Positions 1 to 4,922 of a stretch of 6,373 nucleotides of DNA are shown piece after piece. The stretch lies in the NCBI GenBank assembly GCA_030613745.1, contig JAUWLK010000159.1:1-6373 (forward strand). The letters are read 5' to 3'. The stretch's first letter is position 1. The number at the start of each line of letters is the position of its first letter. The DNA is from Flavobacteriaceae bacterium (lineage in GTDB: Bacteria; Bacteroidota; Bacteroidia; Flavobacteriales; Flavobacteriaceae). The notes beneath the pieces are model-generated. The model saw only the letters and a list, made by a program, of their open reading frames with translations. It did not search any database and was not told the DNA's origin. Position numbers and translations under genes: made by a program.

Positions 1-562
1 TAAATAATGGTAATATTATCCGGGCGGGACATATTTGGCAAAATGGAGTATGCATGCCTTCGGGAAGCAATGGTAGACCGAAGAATGAATTTTTTATTGC
101 TAGGGGAATTAAGATGAGTAAGAATAATAATATATATTTAATTGATTTAAGCCTCTTAAAACTCACCTCATCATAACGTACAAAGCTAAACCCAAGCATT
201 TTACGCAATCTTGTAATCCAGTCTTGTAGGGTACCTAAAGGACAAACAAATCCGCACCAGGCTTTATTCAGAAAAAGAAAGAATATCAAAAAAATACCTA
301 AACTTTTTAGAATACTGATTCCCCTGGGGCTGAATATTGTACTCCAGGTTGAATGTAATTCGTGTTGTACACCTATCAAATAACATCCCCCGGGGCTTCC
401 TTCAACATAAGGGCAGGAAAATATCGGTAAACGTGAACCAATTTCAATAAAAAAGTATCCTCCATAAACAAAAATGAAAAATGACACTAATTGTATCCAA
501 AATCTAAATCGAGATACATTTGAATTATCAATATATTTTTTAATCTTAATTATTTGCATCAT
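1..562 (-). CDS. 4Fe-4S membrane protein, NapH/NosH/CcoG-like (partial, 3' end outside window)
   Basis: The first 187 residues are visible and the frame is open at the left edge. Membrane segments appear at about residues 20-41, 84-99 and 141-156. Residues 102-115 carry the CxxxCP signature typical of the Fer4_5 domain (WCGFVCPLGTLQDW, C103 and C107), and FCQICPAR at 174-181 gives a second Cys pair (C175, C178). A further pair, C50 and C60, lies in the first periplasmic-type loop. This architecture belongs to the NapH/NosH/NosR/CcoG group, integral membrane proteins that pass electrons through 4Fe-4S clusters, usually from quinol towards periplasmic enzymes. The classical ferredoxin-type motifs expected further on lie outside the window. 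It is the third gene of the operon, starting 3 bases after the upstream stop. Two adjacent ATG codons (562 and 559) are possible starts, and I chose the first. Assignment to NosH in particular is not supported; it could equally be a CcoG- or YccM-like protein. Confidence 0.8.
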   Translation of the reverse strand, partial: MMQIIKIKKYIDNSNVSRFRFWIQLVSFFIFVYGGYFFIEIGSRLPIFSCPYVEGSPGGCYLIGVQHELHSTWSTIFSPRGISILKSLGIFLIFFLFLNKAWCGFVCPLGTLQDWITRLRKMLGFSFVRYDEVSFKRLKSIKYILLFLLILIPLAIKNSFFGLPLLPEGMHTPFCQICPARIILPLF

Positions 563-565
563 TTA

Positions 566-1714
566 TTAATTTGATTCGTTAAATTTTATCTCTTTATAAG
601 GTCTTTTTCTACGTTCTTTATAGATAAATATACCTGCTATACTGACAACCATTGTAATTAAAAAAACAATCAGCCCCCACAGCATTGAGGCATACATTGT
701 GCGTGCCGGGTGGTAACCATCTGACATGGTCAGTGTATAATGAACATATCCATAATTTTTACCATTATAATGAGTGTCTTTTTTAATGGTATAATCTGCT
801 TTTAGCATATAATAATATATCTCTCTATTATTGAGCTCCTGCCATTTTGAAAAATAATCTTGTATAAACCGGGCATTAAATTCTCCGTTTTTATCGGTAA
901 TAAATGTTTTAATCCAACCTTTTTCAGTGTTTAGCTTCACTTTTACTCCTGCTAGTGGTTTTCCTTCAAAAATTGCTTTATAAGTTTCAGTTTTCCCCGA
1001 TGAAGTGAAATAATGATAATCTTCATAGGGGTTTCGTTGTCGAATCATTTCAAAATCAGTTATTTCTGGATAGTAATTTACAGGCCTTGCTTCTAGTTTT
1101 TTGTGATGTCCGTTACGGCAACTATGATTTAGAAGTTCTGCTTTTGCAATATTTACATGCAAAGTATCACCTAGATCTTTCTTAATAATCAGGTAGGCAT
1201 TGTAATAACCTTCTTGATTTAATTCAAACTTGGCATAACATGTTTTGGCCTTTACGATCTCAATAGGTTCCTTTTTGCCCTCAGGTGACATCAGGGTCAA
1301 TTGAAAATCTGTACTATCAGTTAGACAAATGTATTCAGCATCTATTATAGAACTTCCTTTTCTTAACCATTGGATATTTTTTTTTGGAGGAGGTCCATAA
1401 GATCTCTTACTTTTTTTACCTGCACTTTTGGGCTCTCTTTTTTTAGTAGAATCTTTAGTTGCTTTATTGTATTTACTTTTTACTTTTTTACTATCACTTT
1501 TTGGTCTGGCACTACGTGCTTTTGTTTCTAAAGTAGATAGGCGATGCATTCCATTAGTTTTCACCTCTTTTTCCATACTTTTTGGAGGTGTATTAGAAAG
1601 CCAAATAGTTTCTTGAGCAACCAGAGATTGTGTAAATAATAAATAAATCAGGACTCCGCAAACTAAAGCAAGTCCTGATTTATTAATTTCACTAAATATT
1701 TTAAAAAATAACAT
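566..1714 (-). CDS. Envelope protein with Lys-rich linker, DUF4198/Ig-like domain and C-terminal membrane anchor
   Basis: This is a 382-residue protein. A hydrophobic segment at residues 15-34 ends in VAQ and is a probable signal peptide or signal anchor. Residues about 65-112 are a low-complexity Lys/Ser-rich linker ending in GPPPKK. A beta-rich region follows (115-195), then a short Cys/His cluster, HSCRNGHH (197-204), that could bind metal. Residues about 228-330 resemble the DUF4198/carboxypeptidase-regulatory Ig-like fold: Y245-KAIFEGKPLAGVKVKL is followed by ITDKNGEFNARF, the typical TD-x-NGEF turn. A transmembrane helix (about 342-365) and a basic tail (KERRKRPYK) put the domain outside the inner membrane with a short cytoplasmic end. 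DUF4198-type proteins often accompany metal-uptake TonB receptors. Here the gene lies 16 bases after one and 3 bases before an Fe-S membrane protein, so a metal-handling role is inferred. I do not recognise the full-length protein. No Shine-Dalgarno motif precedes the start. The 62-codon antisense frame inside it is a shadow. Confidence 0.75.
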   Translation of the reverse strand: MLFFKIFSEINKSGLALVCGVLIYLLFTQSLVAQETIWLSNTPPKSMEKEVKTNGMHRLSTLETKARSARPKSDSKKVKSKYNKATKDSTKKREPKSAGKKSKRSYGPPPKKNIQWLRKGSSIIDAEYICLTDSTDFQLTLMSPEGKKEPIEIVKAKTCYAKFELNQEGYYNAYLIIKKDLGDTLHVNIAKAELLNHSCRNGHHKKLEARPVNYYPEITDFEMIRQRNPYEDYHYFTSSGKTETYKAIFEGKPLAGVKVKLNTEKGWIKTFITDKNGEFNARFIQDYFSKWQELNNREIYYYMLKADYTIKKDTHYNGKNYGYVHYTLTMSDGYHPARTMYASMLWGLIVFLITMVVSIAGIFIYKERRKRPYKEIKFNESN

Positions 1715-1730
1715 AATCTATTATTTTAAA

Positions 1731-4001
1731 TTAAAAATTATAGGAAATGGATGTATTTAAATTTACTGGCCATCCTGGAATATATTTATCTACCCAATAT
1801 GTTTGGCGGGTAACTCGATCATATACTTCAGATGCATAAGCATAGGTTGCATAGTTTGTGTCAAATAAATTGTTTACAGCAACAGATGCCATAAAACCAT
1901 TCCGTTTATACATTAATTTCAGGTTTACTAAAGAATAGCCTTCATATTCCATCGCCTCTTCGTTATCCATATAATATTTATCAATGAATTTATAATCTAA
2001 AGATGCTGTTAAACCAAATTTAAATCTGTAACTCAAACCAGTATTAAACATATTATGGGGTGTTTTTCGTAACGTATTGTCTCCATAATCAGGGCTATCA
2101 TTGAATCTTGCATTCAGATATGAATAATTAGAATAAATATTAAATTGTTTTGTAAAATGATATTCTAGTGAAGTTTCCATTCCTGAATGTTTGGTTTTAC
2201 CAATATTTTGATAAATCGGAATATCAGGATCAATCTCAGGTATAATTTCTGAGGAAATCTGATCCGTAAAATTCATCATATAAAAAGATGCCTGATAAAT
2301 CAACTTATTATTAACATCACCTCTAACACCCAATTCATAATTATTTAAGTACTCAGGTTTTAAATCAGGATTAGCTATTCCTCCATACGAACTTCCAACA
2401 AATAATTGAGAAATTTGAGGAGGTCTAAATCCGCGGGCAATATTTCCAAAAACAGTCAAACTTTCAGTTGGATTATAGGCAAATCCAAATTTTGGACTAA
2501 AAGATGAAATACTGGTTGATGCAGAAGTATTATATTCACCTTCATTAAGATTGTCTGTCCAGTCATAGTTCACTAAATCATATCTAACACCTAGATTAAT
2601 AGCTAGTTTATCGGTCAACATGAATTCATCTTCTATATAAGCTCCAAACATATTATAATTACTATCTCCAGTACTTGATAACGCTCCAAGTTCACCTGTA
2701 TCAGTATCTCTACGGAATGTTTCATCATCATTTTTCTCATTGAGCATACTAAATCCAACAATTATTGAATTTTTCTTCCCAAATAGTTCGTGTTTGAATT
2801 GACTTCTAATTTCACCACCAAGTGAGCTGAGGTCACCTTTTGATAGTGCATAATCTGCATAAAACCCCTCTTCATTACTCTTGCGATAATAAAGATTGGT
2901 AAACAAATTTATTTGCTCTCCAAAACTTTGTGTATAAACCAAATTTGTTCTTAAAAATTCTCTTTCATATCCTGCAAACAAATTAGATGCTTCTGTTGAC
3001 ATATCATCAAACTGTTCTCGGTCAAGTGTTCCTGGTAAGTCCATATCAGTTTCAACATAATCAGCTGTAAACTGTAATTTTCCTGTATTATCAAATTGTT
3101 GAATAAGTTTTAAACCAACTCTTGCTGAATTTGAACCACTTCTATCTAAATAACCATCAGTATTAAAATATTTTCCTTTTACCAGATATGTAAACCCATT
3201 TTTTCCTCCATTAATATTACCTGAAAAAGTTGTTGTATTATAACTTCCATAAGAAGCCTTTGCTTTTCCATGAAATCCTTCTTTTGGTATTTTTTCGACA
3301 ATATTCATAACTCCTGTAATACCATTAGGTCCGTATAGAGCAGAAACAGGTCCTTTTAAAATTTCAATTTTTTCTGCATTTTCCATATCAATTCCTTCAA
3401 AATCAGTTCGTCCCATTGCTTCGGTCAGTGAAACTCCATCAACCAAAACTAGTATTCCACTAGTTACGTGTGTATGTAGTCCTACACCTCTAAAACTTAC
3501 AATATTTGTTTCGTTATGATACCTATCTTCTGTAAATACACCAGGAACTCTAATAAGTGCTTCTTCAATATTTCGTCCTTCAGTGCGTTCAAGTTCTTTT
3601 ATACCCATTACATAAACGGGCGATCCAATTTTATCAATGTTTTTTTCAATTTTTGTAGCAGAGATTGTTATCTCATTTAATTTAATATTTTTAGTTTTCA
3701 TTGAAAACTTAATTTGAGTTTTCTTTCCCGCTACCACTTTGATATTTGAAAGAGTTTCAGTAACATATCCTAATGCGTGAAACTGAATAGTATAAATACC
3801 AGATTTAATGTTCTTTATTTCAAAAGCACCATTTTTAGAAACTACTGATCCTTGAGAAGTTTCTAGTATTAAAACTTCAGTATTAGGAAGCGATTTTCCG
3901 GTTTCTTTATCTATTACGGTTCCAATTATGCTTCCTTTGTTTTGTGCAATTGCTACGAAAGCATAAAGCATAAAGCATATACTAATTATATATATTTTCA
4001 T
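1731..4001 (-). CDS. TonB-dependent outer-membrane receptor (FecA-like), probable metal or metal-chelate uptake
   Basis: At 756 residues this is complete and of normal length for the family. A Sec signal peptide (1-19, ending AIA|Q) is followed by a carboxypeptidase-regulatory-like domain (about 23-102, starting GSIIGTVIDKETGKSLPNTEV), which is typical of Bacteroidetes receptors. Next come a TonB-box-like stretch (EITISA, 110-115) and the plug domain (about 122-240), with RVPGV, FRGVGL, VLVDGV, EILKGPVSALYGPNG and GVMNIV motifs. The 22-strand barrel includes FGNIARGFRPPQISQLF and the late NLFDTNYA motif, and ends in the aromatic residue (SISYNF) needed for outer-membrane assembly. Energy would come from TonB-ExbBD, which is not in this window. 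The plug shows LHTHVTSG (H176, H178), where relatives, as I recall, more often carry Arg or Asn. The substrate cannot be read from the sequence: ferric chelates are the default for FecA-like proteins, and copper is plausible from the neighbours. It is the first gene of a three-gene operon, with no clear -7 element but two palindromes upstream. Confidence 0.93.
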   Translation of the reverse strand: MKIYIISICFMLYAFVAIAQNKGSIIGTVIDKETGKSLPNTEVLILETSQGSVVSKNGAFEIKNIKSGIYTIQFHALGYVTETLSNIKVVAGKKTQIKFSMKTKNIKLNEITISATKIEKNIDKIGSPVYVMGIKELERTEGRNIEEALIRVPGVFTEDRYHNETNIVSFRGVGLHTHVTSGILVLVDGVSLTEAMGRTDFEGIDMENAEKIEILKGPVSALYGPNGITGVMNIVEKIPKEGFHGKAKASYGSYNTTTFSGNINGGKNGFTYLVKGKYFNTDGYLDRSGSNSARVGLKLIQQFDNTGKLQFTADYVETDMDLPGTLDREQFDDMSTEASNLFAGYEREFLRTNLVYTQSFGEQINLFTNLYYRKSNEEGFYADYALSKGDLSSLGGEIRSQFKHELFGKKNSIIVGFSMLNEKNDDETFRRDTDTGELGALSSTGDSNYNMFGAYIEDEFMLTDKLAINLGVRYDLVNYDWTDNLNEGEYNTSASTSISSFSPKFGFAYNPTESLTVFGNIARGFRPPQISQLFVGSSYGGIANPDLKPEYLNNYELGVRGDVNNKLIYQASFYMMNFTDQISSEIIPEIDPDIPIYQNIGKTKHSGMETSLEYHFTKQFNIYSNYSYLNARFNDSPDYGDNTLRKTPHNMFNTGLSYRFKFGLTASLDYKFIDKYYMDNEEAMEYEGYSLVNLKLMYKRNGFMASVAVNNLFDTNYATYAYASEVYDRVTRQTYWVDKYIPGWPVNLNTSISYNF

Positions 4002-4085
4002 TATTTTAAAATTTGTAAATTATTTAGTTTTATTTAAAATGACTAAATCTTGATATTTTAAGTATTATATATTTTTGAAAACATA

Positions 4086-4099
4086 GAATAAATTTATTC
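4086..4099. promoter_or_regulatory. Perfect 14-bp palindrome upstream of the TonB receptor (operator candidate)
   Basis: GAATAAATTTATTC is its own reverse complement and has an outer G-C pair. It sits 85-98 bases upstream of the receptor start codon and 35 bp centre to centre from a second perfect palindrome. It does not match a Fur box as I know it. In DNA this AT-rich a single such palindrome could arise by chance; the pairing makes it more notable. Confidence 0.3.
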
Positions 4100-4120
4100 A
4101 CCTTAAGTCATAAACATTTC

Positions 4121-4134
4121 CAATTTTAAAATTG
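4121..4134. promoter_or_regulatory. Second perfect 14-bp palindrome upstream of the TonB receptor (operator candidate)
   Basis: CAATTTTAAAATTG is a perfect palindrome with no spacer, 120-133 bases upstream of the receptor start. With the palindrome at 4086-4099 it forms a pair whose centres are 35 bp apart. The two have different sequences, so they are not obviously two copies of one operator. No regulator can be named. Confidence 0.3.
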
Positions 4135-4219
4135 ATGCCTGTTTATTATTATAGATAAATAATGGTATAATATCTTAAGCATACAGCATAATAAATATTA
4201 AATGTTATCATGATTACTT

Positions 4220-4254
4220 AAAAAAAACTATCTGTAGTTATTATATTAACTACA
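4220..4254 (-). terminator. Weak intrinsic terminator after the small 130-residue gene
   Basis: Read on the minus strand, an 8-bp perfect stem (TGTAGTTA and TAACTACA, plus-strand positions 4233-4240 and 4247-4254, 6-base loop) is followed after five bases by a run of eight T residues. It begins seven bases beyond the stop codon of the 4654-4262 gene, the right place for a rho-independent terminator. The stem has only two G-C pairs, so termination may be partial. It would uncouple the small gene from the receptor operon. Confidence 0.45.
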
Positions 4255-4261
4255 AATAATA

Positions 4262-4654
4262 TTAAGAAAAGTTTTTAGGAGGGGGTGATGGAATTTTTAA
4301 ATAAACTGTAGAAAAATTATTTTCTTTTGAATAAAATAATTTCTTGGTAATTGTTTTAGAAGAAAAAATATTAATTTTAGTAGTTGGAGTAGTATAAACT
4401 AATATATTAAAAGTATTGGTTAATTCCTTAGACGTTGGCAATTCATTTTTATTATTTTCAAGAGCTCTGGAAAGAATAGCTTCGAGATAAGCCAAATCAC
4501 CTTTTAATATATTCATGTTTTTTTGAATACCATTTTGAGTACAAAGTTTAATTTTTGGGTTTGATTTTTGATTGTACAGACGTAAATAACCAGGGATAAG
4601 AGGAAATATTATTAATAAAAAAAGGAGTGTACTATTTAGTAGTATATTTTTCAT
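4262..4654 (-). CDS. Small exported or membrane-anchored protein of unknown function
   Basis: This is a 130-residue protein that I do not recognise. Residues about 4-24 are hydrophobic and preceded by one Lys, giving either a signal peptide or an N-terminal anchor. The rest is basic and rich in Asn, Lys, Thr and Ser, with one Cys (C38), a short helical stretch (about 50-68, GDLAYLEAILSRALENN) and a Pro-rich tail, IPSPPPKNFS. Small secreted proteins ending in a Pro-Pro motif are often found just upstream of TonB receptors in Bacteroidetes (for example the HYC_CC_PP and DUF6660 groups). Position and tail are reminiscent of these, but the diagnostic Cys/His motifs are absent, so this is only an analogy. 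A good -7 element lies 71 bases upstream and a likely terminator follows the stop. These flanking signals, more than its composition, argue that it is a real gene. Confidence 0.55.
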   Translation of the reverse strand: MKNILLNSTLLFLLIIFPLIPGYLRLYNQKSNPKIKLCTQNGIQKNMNILKGDLAYLEAILSRALENNKNELPTSKELTNTFNILVYTTPTTKINIFSSKTITKKLFYSKENNFSTVYLKIPSPPPKNFS

Positions 4655-4691
4655 TTAACCGTAAAATTATACTTTACATTTTAAATTTCAC

Positions 4692-4705
4692 ATGATAAAT
4701 ATCAT
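4692..4705. promoter_or_regulatory. FNR-like palindrome (TGAT-N4-ATCA core)
   Basis: ATGATAAATATCAT has perfect 6-bp arms around AA. The core TGAT-N4-ATCA matches the FNR/DNR consensus TTGAT-N4-ATCAA except at the outermost base of each arm. It lies 38 bases upstream of the 130-residue gene and just downstream of that gene's predicted transcription start, a position that would suit repression. It is too far from the NosZ-like gene for simple activation. Confidence 0.35.
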
Positions 4706-4724
4706 TCCCTTATTATATTAAAGG

Positions 4725-4732
4725 CAAACCTA
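4725..4732 (-). promoter_or_regulatory. Bacteroidetes-type -7 promoter element for the 130-residue gene
   Basis: On the minus strand this reads TAGGTTTG, an exact match to the Bacteroidetes -7 consensus TAnnTTTG. Transcription would start near 4719-4722 and give a leader of about 65 bases before the ATG at 4654. No exact -33 TTTG is present; only a T-rich GTTTT lies upstream, so the promoter may be weak or activator-dependent. Confidence 0.45.
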
Positions 4733-4796
4733 TATTTTATAAAGTTTAAAACTGCTGAGAGTAGGCGTAGTTTAATACTTTAGAATCAATTATAAG

Positions 4797-4816
4797 AATG
4801 TGACAAAAGTCACATT
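4797..4816. promoter_or_regulatory. CRP/FNR-superfamily operator (TGTGA-N6-TCACA), HcpR- or CRP-like
   Basis: AATGTGACAAAAGTCACATT is a perfect inverted repeat with 8-bp arms and a 4-bp spacer. It contains TGTGA-N6-TCACA, the consensus of CRP and close to that of HcpR, a nitrosative-stress regulator known from Bacteroidetes and deltaproteobacteria. Its centre is about 116 bases upstream of the NosZ-like start codon. If the -7-like element at 4858-4865 is used, the centre falls near -62, which is the class I activator position. Confidence 0.6.
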
Positions 4817-4850
4817 GAATTGTTTGTTTTATTACAAAAAAAGACACGTT

Positions 4851-4892
4851 TAATTCGTAAATTCGTACAAATAATTCGTAAATTAGTACAAA
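4851..4892. repeat. Two tandem 21-bp direct repeats in the NosZ-like promoter region
   Basis: Copies at 4851-4871 and 4872-4892 begin TAATTCGTAAATT and end GTACAAA. They differ only at 4864 (C) against 4885 (A). The period of 21 bp equals two helical turns, so a protein bound to each would face the same side. Each copy contains TTCGTA, repeated 8 bp later as TTCGTA in the first copy and TTAGTA in the second. This fits iterated operator half-sites, or simply a local duplication. Confidence 0.65.
4858..4865 (+). promoter_or_regulatory. Possible -7 element for the NosZ-like gene
   Basis: TAAATTCG matches TAnnTTTG at all but one fixed position and lies inside the first 21-bp repeat. It would give a transcription start near 4868 and a leader of about 55 bases. 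The equivalent in the second repeat, TAAATTAG, is a poorer match. No TTTG lies at the expected -33 distance, which suits an activated promoter. The call rests mainly on its spacing from the upstream palindrome. Confidence 0.25.
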
Positions 4893-4922
4893 TAACTAGA
4901 TCATTAATTAATTATAAACAAA

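Noticed and set aside
1428..1616. 62-codon open frame on the plus strand
   Set aside because: It lies entirely antisense to the Lys-rich linker of the 1714-566 gene. Its Leu/Phe-rich product is what reverse-strand Lys/Ser codons give, and it has no promoter or homology signal.
1715..1730. Separate promoter or terminator between the receptor and the middle gene
   Set aside because: The gap is only 16 AT-rich bases with no hairpin or TAnnTTTG element, so co-transcription is the simpler reading.
4207..4214. ATCATGAT palindrome as an FNR-type site
   Set aside because: It is only 8 bp and lacks the N4 spacer of FNR sites. It is expected by chance in AT-rich DNA.
4851..4892. Short CRISPR-like array
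   Set aside because: The repeats abut with no spacer and there are only two copies, with no cas gene nearby. A promoter-region tandem duplication explains them.
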